Below, one piece after another: positions 1-9,520 of a stretch of DNA of 64,000 nucleotides. The stretch comes from DAHUYF01 sp035945115 (GTDB taxonomy: Bacteria > Pseudomonadota > Alphaproteobacteria > ATCC43930 > CGMCC-115725). The translations under genes were made by a program, and so were the position numbers. The stretch lies in contig DASZAN010000027.1 of assembly GCA_035945115.1 (NCBI GenBank), positions 15,204 to 79,203 of the forward strand, in the 5' to 3' direction. Positions within the stretch are counted from its first letter, which is position 1. Each line of letters begins with the position of its first letter. Below the pieces are notes generated by a model. The model searched no databases. It was not told where the DNA came from and worked only from the letters and a program-made list of their open reading frames with translations.

Positions 1-165
1 ATGAGGCATAGCATGTCTCTGCCGCTGATCTTCCCTCCCTCTCCGCCCCTGGGGGCGGAGAGGGTTGGGGTGAGGTGGGGGACACACCGGCGCCAACCCA
101 CCTCACCGTCCCGCGCCTTCGGCGCGGGCCCCTCCCTCTCCCCCCTGAAGGGCGGAGAGGGGCAA
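1..165. repeat. REP-like GC-rich palindromes upstream of livH
   Basis: No gene is supported before livH. Positions 37-64 form a near-perfect hairpin: arm CCCTCTCCGCCCC at 37-49 pairs with 52-64 across a two-base loop. It is followed by the GGTTGGGGTGAGG tail. A second, inverted and less perfect copy lies at about 102-165. The same tail and CCCTCTCC arms recur at 12.8, 33.9 and 45.4 kb, so this is a dispersed REP-type family. Coding potential seems absent. Confidence 0.75.
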
Positions 166-188
166 CACGTTCGCATCGAGGCGTAGCG

Positions 189-1124
189 ATGGACTTCCTC
201 TACGCCATCGCCGTGGCACCCTTTTCCAGCATGTGGGAGAACCCGTCCTTCCTGCTCGAGGTGATCATCGGCGGGCTTTTGACGGGCGTCATGTATTCGC
301 TCGTCGCCTTGGGCTTCGTCCTCATCTACAAGGCCTCGGGCGTGTTCAATTTTGCGCAGGGCACCATGGTGCTCTTTGCCGCGCTCACCTTCGTGGGTCT
401 CCTCGAGCGCGGCGTGCCGCTTTGGGCGTCCTTCCTCATCGCCACCGTGGTGATGACGGCGATGGCCTTCGCCATCGAGCGCGTGGTGCTGCGCCCGCTC
501 GTTAATCAAGAGCAGATCATCCTCTTCATGGCGACGATCGGTCTGACCTTCTTCCTCGACGGCTTCGGCCAGCTCGTCTGGGGCGGCGACGTCCATCCGC
601 TCGACATCGGCATTCCCAAGGAACCGCTCATCATCGGTGGCGTGCTCATCAACGCCTTCGACCTCGTCGCCGCCATCGTCTGCGGCTCGCTGGTGGCCGT
701 CCTCGCGCTCTTCTTCCAGAAGACGGCGGTCGGCCGCGCGCTTCGCGCCGTCGCCGATGATCACCAGGCGGCGCTCTCGGTCGGCATTCCCTTGAAGACG
801 ATCTGGGTCATCGTCTGGGCGGTAGCGGGGGTGGTGGGTCTCGTCGCCGGGATCATGTGGGGGAGCAGTCTGGGTGTGCAGTTCTCGATCTCGCTGGTGG
901 CGTTGAAGGCGCTGCCGGTGCTGATCTTGGGTGGCTTCACCTCGGTGCCGGGCGCGATCGTCGGCGGCCTCATCGTCGGCGCCGGCGAGAAGGTCGCGGA
1001 GGTATTCTGGGGGCCGGCGACGGGCGGCGCGATCGAGGATTGGTTCGCTTACGTGCTGGCGCTCGTCTTCCTCCTCTTCCGGCCGCAGGGCCTCTTCGGC
1101 GAACGCATCATCGAACGGGTCTGA
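189..1124 (+). CDS. livH: Branched-chain amino acid-type ABC transporter permease (LivH family)
   Basis: This is a 311-residue integral membrane permease with about eight hydrophobic segments, typical length for LivH. It would pair with LivM to form the channel of a Liv/HAAT-type importer for branched-chain amino acids, amides or aromatic acids. The ATG at 189 is preferred over upstream in-frame starts because those read through the REP palindrome. The protein then begins MDFLYAIAV and leads into the conserved LLTGVMYSLVALGFVLIYKA segment. The C-terminal FRPQGLFGE is the usual family ending. livM follows after 3 nt. An upstream livG is probably just outside the window. The substrate is not determined; the PaaK-like ligase at 13.7 kb hints at an aromatic acid. 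Confidence 0.93.
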   Translation: MDFLYAIAVAPFSSMWENPSFLLEVIIGGLLTGVMYSLVALGFVLIYKASGVFNFAQGTMVLFAALTFVGLLERGVPLWASFLIATVVMTAMAFAIERVVLRPLVNQEQIILFMATIGLTFFLDGFGQLVWGGDVHPLDIGIPKEPLIIGGVLINAFDLVAAIVCGSLVAVLALFFQKTAVGRALRAVADDHQAALSVGIPLKTIWVIVWAVAGVVGLVAGIMWGSSLGVQFSISLVALKALPVLILGGFTSVPGAIVGGLIVGAGEKVAEVFWGPATGGAIEDWFAYVLALVFLLFRPQGLFGERIIERV

Positions 1125-1127
1125 GGC

Positions 1128-2207
1128 ATGCTTTACCGCGAGGCCGGCCAATTCAAGACCAGCTACGCCGCCGACCAGGCGGTGTTCCCGATCCGGCAGG
1201 ACCGCTTCTTCATCGCCGCGGCGCTCGCCATCGCCTACATCGTCATTCCCGCGGTGGCCAGCGAATACTGGCTGCTCACCATCATGATCCCGTTCCTGGT
1301 GTTCGCTCTGGCGGCGCTGGGATTGAACATCTTGACGGGCTATGCGGGGCAGGTCTCGCTGGGCACCGGCGGCTTCATGGCAGTGGGCGCCTTTGCCACC
1401 TACAAGCTGGCGACGGCGTTTCCCGGCCTCAACATCGTCTTCATCTTCCTGCTCGCCGGCGTCATCACCGCGCTCGTCGGCATCCTCTTCGGCTTTCCCA
1501 GCCTCCGCATCAAAGGCTTCTATCTCGCGGTGGCGACGCTCGCCTCGCAGTTCTTCCTGATCTGGATGTTCAACAAGTTCCCGTGGTTCAACAATTACAG
1601 CCCCTCCGGCGTGATCAGCGCACCGCCGCGCGCCGTCTTCGGCCGTTTCTTCGTCACCGGCGCCGAGGCGGATCCCGTCGACAAGTATCTCTTCGTCCTC
1701 ACATTCGTCGCCGCCTTGGCGTTTTCGGCGAAGAACCTCGTGCGCGGCCGCGTCGGCCGCTCCTGGATGGCGATCCGCGATATGGACATTGCCGCAGAGA
1801 TCATCGGCATCCGCCCGCTTCGCACCAAGCTCTTGGCGTTCGCCGTAAGCTCGTTCTATTGCGGCATCGCCGGCGCCTTCTGGGCCTTCATCTATACGGG
1901 CGGCGTCGAAGCGCTCGCCTTCGACATCGACCGCTCTTTCCAGATTCTCTTCATGATCATCATCGGCGGCCTCGGGAGCATCTTGGGCTCGTTCCTCGGC
2001 GCCGCCTTCATCGTGCTCTTGCCGATCTTCCTCGACAACGCGCCGCGCACGATCGGTCTCGATATTCACGTCAACACCGTCACCAATCTCCAATCGATGA
2101 CCTTCGGCGCGCTCATCATCATCTTCCTCGTGGTCGAGCCGCGCGGGCTTGCGCGCCTCTGGCAGATCGGCAAGGAGAAACTCCGCATGTGGCCGTTTCC
2201 GTATTGA
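1128..2207 (+). CDS. livM: Branched-chain amino acid-type ABC transporter permease (LivM family)
   Basis: This is a 359-residue polytopic permease of the LivM family and the second channel subunit of the Liv importer. Visible family landmarks are LNILTGYAGQVSLG near residue 65, FPSLRIKGFYLAVATLA near 125, the cytoplasmic GRSWMAIRDMDIAAEIIGI coupling segment near 210, and the GGLGSILGSFLGAAFI segment near 280. An extra roughly 30-residue insert near residue 150 (PSGVISAPPRA onward) is common in the subfamily found beside PaaK-like ligases. It starts 3 nt after livH, so the two are almost certainly cotranscribed. Its binding protein and LivF are found 9 kb downstream rather than adjacent. Confidence 0.93.
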   Translation: MLYREAGQFKTSYAADQAVFPIRQDRFFIAAALAIAYIVIPAVASEYWLLTIMIPFLVFALAALGLNILTGYAGQVSLGTGGFMAVGAFATYKLATAFPGLNIVFIFLLAGVITALVGILFGFPSLRIKGFYLAVATLASQFFLIWMFNKFPWFNNYSPSGVISAPPRAVFGRFFVTGAEADPVDKYLFVLTFVAALAFSAKNLVRGRVGRSWMAIRDMDIAAEIIGIRPLRTKLLAFAVSSFYCGIAGAFWAFIYTGGVEALAFDIDRSFQILFMIIIGGLGSILGSFLGAAFIVLLPIFLDNAPRTIGLDIHVNTVTNLQSMTFGALIIIFLVVEPRGLARLWQIGKEKLRMWPFPY

Positions 2208-2216
2208 GGCGGGCGG

Positions 2217-2657
2217 ATGGCTGATTTCGGCCGATGGAAATACACGGCAGACCGAGACGCGACGATCGCTGCCTATGCGCAAGAGCCGCACGGGTTCACG
2301 AAGAAATGCGGCTGTGCCACGTGCCGCAATTTCGATCTCGCTCGCGGGCGCATCTTTCCGCCCGCTTTCTTTTCCTTGCTCGATCGGCTGGGGATCGATC
2401 CGGAGAAAGAGGCGGAGGCCTATCACAACGCGCAGCTCGCGCCAGGGCGCCATGATTACGGCGGCTGGTACCATTTCGTCGGCACGCTTGATGAGACCGG
2501 CGACTTTCCGCCGGTCGATTTCGGCGACGGCTTCACTGTCTGGATGTCACGGGCGGGAGGGCCGAAGCTCGCGAGCCTCAAAGGCGCAAAGACCGTCCAG
2601 CTCGAATTTCACAGCGACGCCGTGCCGTGGCTCTTGGACGAGCCGGAACCTCGCTAA
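2217..2657 (+). CDS. Hypothetical protein with N-terminal Cys motif
   Basis: This 146-residue protein begins 9 nt after livM and is probably the last gene of that transcript. I do not recognise a named family. A CGCATC cluster at residues 32-37, within KKCGCATCRNF, looks like a possible metal or disulfide site. The rest is soluble and mixed, with an acidic-aromatic stretch around HDYGGWYHFVG. No signal peptide or membrane segment is seen. Convergent overlap is absent: the next gene on the minus strand ends 5 nt downstream. Coding status is supported by the tight spacing and by a well-formed start, but the function is unknown. Confidence 0.72.
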   Translation: MADFGRWKYTADRDATIAAYAQEPHGFTKKCGCATCRNFDLARGRIFPPAFFSLLDRLGIDPEKEAEAYHNAQLAPGRHDYGGWYHFVGTLDETGDFPPVDFGDGFTVWMSRAGGPKLASLKGAKTVQLEFHSDAVPWLLDEPEPR

Positions 2658-2662
2658 GGCGA

Positions 2663-3841
<1,179 letters not shown>

Positions 3842-3928
3842 GGATCAGCCCCTCCCGTTGTTGCCGCCAGTTTACGTCAAACCGGCGGCGCACGGACCAT
3901 GCGCGTTGGGGTAAAGGCGGACGATTAC

Positions 3929-4477
3929 CTATGCGCGCCGCCGCATGGGCTCGTCCACGAAAGCCGCCCCCTCATGCGCGAGGAGCCAGCGCTTGCGCGG
4001 GAGGCCGCCGCCATAGCCGGTGAGCGTGCCGTCGGCGCCGATGACGCGGTGGCAGGGGACGACGACGCTGATGGGATTGGCACCGTTCGCCAAACCAACG
4101 GCACGGATCGCGGCGGGATGGCCGATCTTCTTCGCGAGCGCGCTGTAGCTCAAGGTTTCGCCCACGGGAATGCGCCGCAGCGCCGCCCAGACCTTCTGCT
4201 GAAAGGGAGTCCCTTCGGCGGCGACGGGAATGGCATCGACCGCGGCGAGGTCGCCGGCGAAATAAGCGGAGAGCGCTTTGCGTATGCGATCAGGCGCACG
4301 GCCGGGCCGCATCTCCGCGCCGCGATAGTGGAGAGGCACCTCGCGGCGCACGCGATCGGCGAATTCCTGCCAGTCGAGCGCGCGCAGCACGCCCTCGCCA
4401 TCGGTCAGCAGCAAGGCGGTGCCGATGGGCGTCTTGAGCTCGTCGAGGCGGAGTGACTCAGGCAAGCGCGCGGGCAT
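3929..4477 (-). CDS. ogt: Methylated-DNA--protein-cysteine methyltransferase
   Basis: This 182-residue suicide DNA-repair protein transfers the methyl from O6-methylguanine (and O4-methylthymine) to its own cysteine. The active-site PCHR is at residues 141-144 with acceptor Cys142. The DNA-binding helix-turn-helix region (VWAALRRIPVGETLSYSALAK) and the Asn-Pro segment GLANGANPISVVVPCHR are intact. Length is typical for Ogt/MGMT. Its start overlaps the end of the Ada-AlkA fusion by 20 nt, so the pair is one translationally coupled repair unit. It supplies the O6-methylguanine activity that full-length Ada proteins carry in their own C-terminal half. Confidence 0.95.
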   Translation of the reverse strand: MPARLPESLRLDELKTPIGTALLLTDGEGVLRALDWQEFADRVRREVPLHYRGAEMRPGRAPDRIRKALSAYFAGDLAAVDAIPVAAEGTPFQQKVWAALRRIPVGETLSYSALAKKIGHPAAIRAVGLANGANPISVVVPCHRVIGADGTLTGYGGGLPRKRWLLAHEGAAFVDEPMRRRA

Positions 4478-6005
4478 TTTCTTCCTCCTTTACACCGGCG
4501 GCGCTCGCGCGCGCCGGCTTCTTCGTGTTGATGCGATGAGTGTCGGCGGCCCAGAGATGAAGCGCCGCATAAGCGCGCCAGGGCCGCCAAGCCTCCGCGC
4601 GCGCCAGGAGCTCGACCGGCTTGGGACGGCGGCCGGCTCCGTCTTCCATGGCGCGCAACAAGCCGATATCGGCGGCGGGAAACGCATCGGGCTCGCGCAA
4701 GCCGCGCATGGCGATGTACTGCGCCGTCCATTCGCCGATGCCGGGAAGCGCGCGGAGCCGCACGATCGTCTCTTCGAGCTCGCGTCCCGGTGCAAAGAGT
4801 TGCGGATCGGCGGCGGTCACGGCGGCAAGACCGGAGAGCGCCTTGGCGCGCGCGCCGGGCATGCCGAGCGCCGCGAGATCGGCTTTGGCGACCGTTTCGG
4901 GCCGGGGAAAGGCGTGCGTGAGGCCGGCCGGCGCATCCGCGAGCGCAAGCGGCGTGCCGTGCGCGCGCACCAGCTTGCCGGCAAGGCCGGTGGCCGCGCT
5001 CACGGTAATCTGTTGGCCCAAGACCGCGCGCACGGCGAGCTCGAACCCGTCCCAGGCGCCGGGAACGCGCAGGCCCGGCCGCGCCGCGACGAGCGGCGCC
5101 AGGTGCGGATCGCCTGCCAGATGCGCGGCGATCGCGCGGATGTCGGCGTTGAGGTCGAGCACGCGACGGAGCCGCGCCACGATCGACGGCAACGCCCTCA
5201 GCAACGGAAAGCGAATGGTGGCGCGAAGCGCCGGGCGGGCGCCTTCGTGGGCGACCTCCACCCAGCCGTGGGCGCCATCGAGCGCGATCGTGCGGCAATA
5301 GCGCCGTTGCGCGACATGCTCGACGCCCGGAATAGCCCGCGCGCCGAGAAATGCCAGCATCGCCCCCCAGTCGTAAGGCGGCGCATAGGGCAGCGCCAAG
5401 GTGATGCCGTGGTCGCGCCCGGCACGCTGCGCGCTGCGGCGCAGCTCGCGCGGCGGACGGCCGAAGAGCGCGTGGAAGATGTGGTTGAAGCGCCGCACGC
5501 TCCCGAAGCCGGAGGCGAGCGCCACTTCGGTCATCGGCAATCGCGTCTCGTGGATGAGTTGTTTGGCAAAGAGCACGCGGCGCGTCTGCGCGACGGCGAT
5601 GGGCGAGGCGCCGAGATGACGCTGGAAAAGGCGCCGCAGTTGCCGCTCGCCGACGCCCAACCGCTCGGCCAGCACCGGGACCGCGTCGTCCTCGCCGTCG
5701 AGCGCGCCCTCGGCGATGAGCGCCAGTGCGCGCCGCACGGTGTTGGAGCTGCCGTGCCACGCAGCCAGTTCCGGCGAGATCTCCGGCCGACAGCGCAGGC
5801 ACGGCCGGAACCCCGCCTCCTGCGCCGAGGCGGCCGTGGCGAAGAAGCGGCAGTTCTCGGGCTTGGGCGTCCGCGCCGGACAGATCGGTCGGCAATAGAT
5901 GCCGGTGCTGGTGACGCCGATGAAAAGGCGGCCGTCGAAGCGGGGATCGCGGGTGGCGATGGCGCGGTAGCAGGCGTGCGGGTCGAGGTCCATGTTCTCC
6001 ATCAT
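4458..6005 (-). CDS. Ada-type regulator fused to AlkA 3-methyladenine DNA glycosylase
   Basis: This is a 515-residue three-part protein. Residues about 8-80 are the Ada zinc/methyl-acceptor domain with Cys38, Cys42, Cys69 and Cys72, the same numbering as in E. coli Ada, so it can probably sense methylphosphotriesters. Residues about 85-190 are an AraC-type helix-turn-helix region. Residues about 200-495 are an AlkA-like glycosylase with the HhH-GPD motif (LPGIGEWTAQYIAMRG) and a catalytic Asp in FPAADIGL. It would remove 3-methyladenine and related bases and may activate its own operon. The C-terminal methyltransferase domain of classical Ada is absent and is encoded separately by the overlapping ogt. 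Two Met codons lie at the start; either M1 or M2 is plausible. Confidence 0.93.
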   Translation of the reverse strand: MMENMDLDPHACYRAIATRDPRFDGRLFIGVTSTGIYCRPICPARTPKPENCRFFATAASAQEAGFRPCLRCRPEISPELAAWHGSSNTVRRALALIAEGALDGEDDAVPVLAERLGVGERQLRRLFQRHLGASPIAVAQTRRVLFAKQLIHETRLPMTEVALASGFGSVRRFNHIFHALFGRPPRELRRSAQRAGRDHGITLALPYAPPYDWGAMLAFLGARAIPGVEHVAQRRYCRTIALDGAHGWVEVAHEGARPALRATIRFPLLRALPSIVARLRRVLDLNADIRAIAAHLAGDPHLAPLVAARPGLRVPGAWDGFELAVRAVLGQQITVSAATGLAGKLVRAHGTPLALADAPAGLTHAFPRPETVAKADLAALGMPGARAKALSGLAAVTAADPQLFAPGRELEETIVRLRALPGIGEWTAQYIAMRGLREPDAFPAADIGLLRAMEDGAGRRPKPVELLARAEAWRPWRAYAALHLWAADTHRINTKKPARASAAGVKEEENARALA

Positions 6006-6049
6006 GCCACGGATCGCCGGCCGATCTCGCCGTTTTCGGACTCCGACCC

Positions 6050-6358
6050 TCAGCCCGCCCGGCGAACGATCGAGCGATCCTCGACAAGGATGCAGCCCGA
6101 CGCCTCGGCGCGGCGCAAGACGTCGGCCGCTTCCGGATCATTCGCCAGCCGCTCGCGATACTGTTCATAAGCGGCAAGGCTCGGGAAATCGATGAGAGCG
6201 AACGCGGCATTGGTCGGTCCCGCGTACTTCGTCGGCAGGTAATAGGCTGCGGAGTCCGCGCCACAGCGCCTGGCATGTCCCGGCACGCTGCGGGCGTAGC
6301 TCTCGAATTGGGAGAGTTTGGTGGGATCGAGCGTGTAACGGATCAAGAGGGTGATCAT
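6050..6358 (-). CDS. NIPSNAP family protein
   Basis: This 102-residue dimeric ferredoxin-like alpha+beta barrel protein begins MITLLIRYTLDPTKLSQFE and contains the AAFALIDFPSLAAYEQYRERLANDPEA segment typical of bacterial NIPSNAP proteins. The function of this family is undefined; members often accompany redox or detoxification genes. It lies 44 nt upstream of the Ada-AlkA fusion on the same strand and is probably the first gene of that operon. It is divergent from the glutathione transferase at 6524, leaving a 165-nt shared intergenic region in which I see no obvious dyad. Confidence 0.85.
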   Translation of the reverse strand: MITLLIRYTLDPTKLSQFESYARSVPGHARRCGADSAAYYLPTKYAGPTNAAFALIDFPSLAAYEQYRERLANDPEAADVLRRAEASGCILVEDRSIVRRAG

Positions 6359-6523
6359 GCGTCTCCTCCATTCATCGCATCACCCATTTAAACAACCGAA
6401 GACGTGGCTGATGTTTCGGAGAGGACCGAAATGTGCTGCTCGCGACGCAGGGGGGATTTGCAGCGACCTCTCTCGACCGCGCGCGACCAACCGCCTAATC
6501 TCAGCGCCGCCAAGAGAGGGACA

Positions 6524-7132
6524 ATGATCAAGCTCTACCACCATCCGCTCTCGACATATTCCCGACGCGTGCGGATCGCGCTTGCAGAGAAGCAGATCGC
6601 ATATGAGACGATCGTCGTTGACATGGCGCAGAGGAAGCACAAGGAGGTGGCTTATCTCGCGCTCAATCCCTATGGCCGCGTGCCGACGATCGAGGAGGAC
6701 GGTTTCGTCCTCTATGAATCGACGGCGATCCTCAGTTATCTCGAAGCCACCCGCCCGGAGCCGCCGCTGATCCCAACCGATCTCCGCCAGCGTGCCCTCG
6801 TCGACATGCACATGAAGCTCTGCGACATCCAGATGACGCGGCACACCGGCACCATCATTTTTCCGAAGCGCTTCCTTCCCAGGGAGAAGTGGAACGAGGC
6901 GGCGATGACGACGGCCAAGAAAGAGATCGAGTCGCATCTCGCCATTCTCGAGCGCCAGCTCACGGGCAAGCAGTATTTGGTCGCCGAGCAATTCACGCTC
7001 GCCGACATCTGCTATCTGCCGTTTCTCGAGTTCCTGCCGCTCATGGAGATTGCCCCGCCGCCCGCCGTCGCGGCCTGGCGCGAGCGGCTTCTTGCGCGTC
7101 CGAGCGCGCGTGCCACCAAGCCCGACGTATAA
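6524..7132 (+). CDS. Glutathione S-transferase family protein
   Basis: This 202-residue cytosolic GST has an N-terminal thioredoxin-fold domain (IKLYHHPLSTYSRRVRIALAEK, with NPYGRVPTIEEDG carrying the cis-Pro and YESTAILSYLE for glutathione binding) and an all-helical C-terminal domain ending with ADICYLPFLEFL. It conjugates or reduces electrophiles using glutathione. The ATG at 6524 is chosen because homology starts there and AGAGAGGG lies just upstream; the extended frame upstream does not resemble a GST. It probably leads a small plus-strand operon with the haem-binding-like gene (18 nt gap) and the acetyltransferase. Confidence 0.92.
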   Translation: MIKLYHHPLSTYSRRVRIALAEKQIAYETIVVDMAQRKHKEVAYLALNPYGRVPTIEEDGFVLYESTAILSYLEATRPEPPLIPTDLRQRALVDMHMKLCDIQMTRHTGTIIFPKRFLPREKWNEAAMTTAKKEIESHLAILERQLTGKQYLVAEQFTLADICYLPFLEFLPLMEIAPPPAVAAWRERLLARPSARATKPDV

Positions 7133-7150
7133 GACCGGAGGAGACGCAGC

Positions 7151-7645
7151 ATGGTATGGACGGTATCCGTCGCCGCGATCGCGCTTGCGCTTGCGGCGAC
7201 TGCAGCGAACGCGCAGGCGGTGATCAGCGAGCGCAGCCTCTCGACCGACGCGGCGATCGAGGCCGCCACAGCGGCACTGAAGCAGTGCCGGCAAAACGGG
7301 TACCAAGTGGCGGTGACCGTGCTCGACCAAGCCGGCCGCACCAAAGCGGTGGTGAGCGATGATCGCGGCCGGCTTCACACCGTGGAGCACAGCCTGCGCA
7401 AGGCGTACACCGCGCTCACCTATCGCACCTCGACCGCCGAATACGGCCAGCGCGCCGCTGCGACGCCGACCGCCGCCGGCACGCTCCATCTCGAGAAGAT
7501 CACCACGGCCGCCGGCGGCTTGCCGATCCGCGCCGGGAACGACGTGGTGGGCGCGATCGGCGTCTCAGGCTCGCCCGGCGGCGACAAGGACGAAGTCTGC
7601 GCCAAAGCCGGCATCGAAAAGATCGCCGCGGGGCTCGGCGGCTGA
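7151..7645 (+). CDS. GlcG/HbpS-family haem-binding-like protein, exported
   Basis: This 164-residue protein has a signal peptide (VSVAAIALALAATAANAQA, cleavage after about residue 24) followed by one GlcG/HbpS (DUF336) domain. Typical segments are LSTDAAIEAATAALKQC, VTVLDQAGRTKAVV, LRKAYTALTYRTST and GNDVVGAIGVSGSPGGDKDEVCAKAGI. Family members bind haem or corrinoids or act as accessory proteins in glycolate and propanediol pathways. The role here is unknown, but the location would be periplasmic. A ribosome binding site (GGAGGAGACGC) precedes the ATG. Its stop overlaps the probable start of the acetyltransferase. Confidence 0.9.
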   Translation: MVWTVSVAAIALALAATAANAQAVISERSLSTDAAIEAATAALKQCRQNGYQVAVTVLDQAGRTKAVVSDDRGRLHTVEHSLRKAYTALTYRTSTAEYGQRAAATPTAAGTLHLEKITTAAGGLPIRAGNDVVGAIGVSGSPGGDKDEVCAKAGIEKIAAGLGG

Positions 7646-8085
7646 GCGCGCGCTTCGCCATCCGCGCGGCAACGCCGGCGGACGCGCCGGCGGTGAGCAT
7701 GCTTCTTCGCGAGCTCGGCTACGACGTGCCGGCCGAGGCGGCGGCCGTGCGACTGAAAGCGCTTGCTGAGAGCGGCAACGACGCGGTCTATCTCTGTCTG
7801 CCGACTGGAAACACGGTGCCCCTCGGCCTCATCGCCGTGCATTGGGCGCAGATGCTGCATCTAGCCGCGCCCTCGGCGCGCATCGCCGCGCTGGTGGTGA
7901 GCGAGAAAGCGCGGCGCCAACGTGTCGGCGAGCGCCTCATCGCGCATGCGGCGGAAGCGGCGCGACGTGCGGGTTGCGGCAGTCTCGAATTGACGACGGC
8001 GCTTCATCGCGACGGCGCGCACGCCTTTTATCGCGCGCTCGGCTTCACCGAGAAATCCCGTCACTTCCAGCGGCCGCTGGTTTGA
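7642..8085 (+). CDS. GNAT family N-acetyltransferase, non-ATG start
   Basis: GNAT domain with the acetyl-CoA loop VSEKARRQRVGERLIAHAAEAARRAGC and the closing HAFYRALGFTEKSRHFQR. The first ATG or GTG in frame (GTG 7693) would begin MSMLLREL and remove the first beta strand. The in-frame sequence upstream reads RFAIRAATPADAPAVSMLL, a canonical GNAT opening, so translation must begin before 7693. The CTG at 7642 overlaps the TGA of the preceding gene (CTGA) and gives a 147-residue protein. CTG is unusual, so the exact start is uncertain. The substrate is unknown. Confidence 0.75.
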   Translation: MSARFAIRAATPADAPAVSMLLRELGYDVPAEAAAVRLKALAESGNDAVYLCLPTGNTVPLGLIAVHWAQMLHLAAPSARIAALVVSEKARRQRVGERLIAHAAEAARRAGCGSLELTTALHRDGAHAFYRALGFTEKSRHFQRPLV

Positions 8086-8094
8086 TCTCGGCGA

Positions 8095-8811
8095 TCAGGC
8101 GTCGAGCTCGGGATAGTGGCGGAAGATGCCCTGTTCGTTGAACGGAATCCGCCGTGGTGAGGCGAGGTACGCGGCGATGCGCGGCCGCTCGGCGACGCGA
8201 TCGCGGAGCGCTATCGTCTTGGGCGCGCGCCGGCTCGCGCGCTTCATAGCGCGGGGAAAGGCGTAGCCGAGACCCTCGACGATTTGGAAGAGCGAGAGAT
8301 CGGCGCAGGTGAGCCGCGCACCGACGAGATGCTTCGGTCCGCGTGGATTGCATGCGAGTACGTCCTCGAAATATCCCAGGAACTTCGGCAGCCGGTTCTC
8401 ACGAAAGTCTTCGGCGCGCCGTTTCGCTTCGCGCTTCTGATCCTCGTAATAGAGGCCGGAGGCGATCGGATGATGCGTGTCATGCGCCTCGACGACGAGA
8501 TCGGCGATGGTGAGCTGCAATTGATGGGTCCAAAGCCGCCCTGCTTCGTCCTTGGGCGCCAAACCGTGGCGCTCACCCAGAAAGAGCAGGATGTTCGCGG
8601 TCTGGCCGATGAGCAAGCGACCCGCCTTGAGGAACGGCGGCGCGAAAGAAGGCAGCGCCACTTTGTCGCTGTCGAGGAGCCGCATCATCGCTTCCATGCC
8701 GCCCTTCTCGCGCGCGACATCGACATAGTCGGCGCTCGCCTCTTCGAGCGCGAGCCGCACGAATTCACCGCGTCCCTGAATGCCTGGCCAGTAATAGAGC
8801 TCGTAGCGCAT
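8095..8811 (-). CDS. Glutathione S-transferase family protein
   Basis: This 238-residue GST begins MRYELYYWPGIQGRGEFVRLALEEA, with the Tyr and the GRGEFVR pattern of alpha/mu/sigma-like GSTs. It then has VALPSFAPPFLKAG around the cis-Pro and QTANILLFLGERHGL as glutathione-binding segment. The C-terminal helical domain includes LVGARLTCADLSLFQIVEGL. It is 37 nt downstream of the aquaporin gene of the arsenic operon on the same strand, so it may be its last gene, although no link between this GST type and arsenic is established. It is unrelated in detail to the GST at 6.5 kb. Confidence 0.9.
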   Translation of the reverse strand: MRYELYYWPGIQGRGEFVRLALEEASADYVDVAREKGGMEAMMRLLDSDKVALPSFAPPFLKAGRLLIGQTANILLFLGERHGLAPKDEAGRLWTHQLQLTIADLVVEAHDTHHPIASGLYYEDQKREAKRRAEDFRENRLPKFLGYFEDVLACNPRGPKHLVGARLTCADLSLFQIVEGLGYAFPRAMKRASRRAPKTIALRDRVAERPRIAAYLASPRRIPFNEQGIFRHYPELDA

Positions 8812-8848
8812 CGCTCACCTCCGCGGCCACCATAGCGTAGCGCGGTCG

Positions 8849-9520
8849 TCAGGCCGCGGTGCGTTCGCCGGCGAGCCAGCGGGTGACGGCGAGCGCCGCC
8901 GCCGCGCCCGCGACTTGCGCGAGGATGAAGGCTGGCGCATCGATGGGCGCGATCCCGGCGAAGGTGTCGCTGAGAGCCCGCGCCAAGGTGACGGCGGGGT
9001 TCGCGAAGGACGTTGACGAGGTGAACCAATAGGCGGCGGTGATGTAGCCGGCGATGACGCCCGGGAGCGAAGCGGGGAAATGACGCTTCCCGCTTTCGAT
9101 CGCCGCGATGAGGCCGAAGGTTGCGACGAACTCGCCCGACCATTGCCCGATGCCGGCGCGGCGATGAGCCGAAAGTTCGAGAACCGGCAGATCGAACATG
9201 AGATGCGCGAGCCAGACGCCGGCGACGGCGCCGATTACTTGCGCGGCGATCATCGGTCCCACGGCGCGTCCGCGCATCTCGCCGCTGTGGGCCGCGGCGA
9301 GTGTCACCAGCGGATTGAACTGCGCGCCGGAGAACGGAGCGAAGGTAAAGATGAGCGCATAAAGCGCGCCGCCGGTGGCGATCGCATTAGCGAGCAGCGC
9401 CAGCGCAAGATTTCCCTGCGCCAACCGCTCGGCCATGATGCCGGAGCCGACGACGGCAGCGAGGAGGAATGCCGTGCCGATCGCTTCCGCAACGATGCGG
9501 CGGGGGAGAGTGGCGCTCAT
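8849..9520 (-). CDS. aqpS: Aquaporin-family channel (AqpS-like) of arsenic operon
   Basis: This 223-residue six-helix MIP channel has the two half-helix motifs NPL at residues 69-71 and NPA at 174-176, followed by the selectivity-filter arginine (Arg181 in VTLAR). The first motif deviates from NPA. In Sinorhizobium meliloti, AqpS sits in an ars operon and lets As(III) flow out, replacing an ArsB/Acr3 pump. The same logic fits here because no pump gene is present. The start at 9520 overlaps the ArsN2 stop by 4 nt. A longer frame exists upstream but is antisense-free extension into arsN2 and is not protein-like. Confidence 0.9.
   Translation of the reverse strand: MSATLPRRIVAEAIGTAFLLAAVVGSGIMAERLAQGNLALALLANAIATGGALYALIFTFAPFSGAQFNPLVTLAAAHSGEMRGRAVGPMIAAQVIGAVAGVWLAHLMFDLPVLELSAHRRAGIGQWSGEFVATFGLIAAIESGKRHFPASLPGVIAGYITAAYWFTSSTSFANPAVTLARALSDTFAGIAPIDAPAFILAQVAGAAAALAVTRWLAGERTAA

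Noticed and set aside
857..2224. 455-codon plus-strand frame across livH and livM
   Set aside because: It is the shifted reading of two clear permease genes and has Arg/Gly/His-rich, non-protein-like composition.
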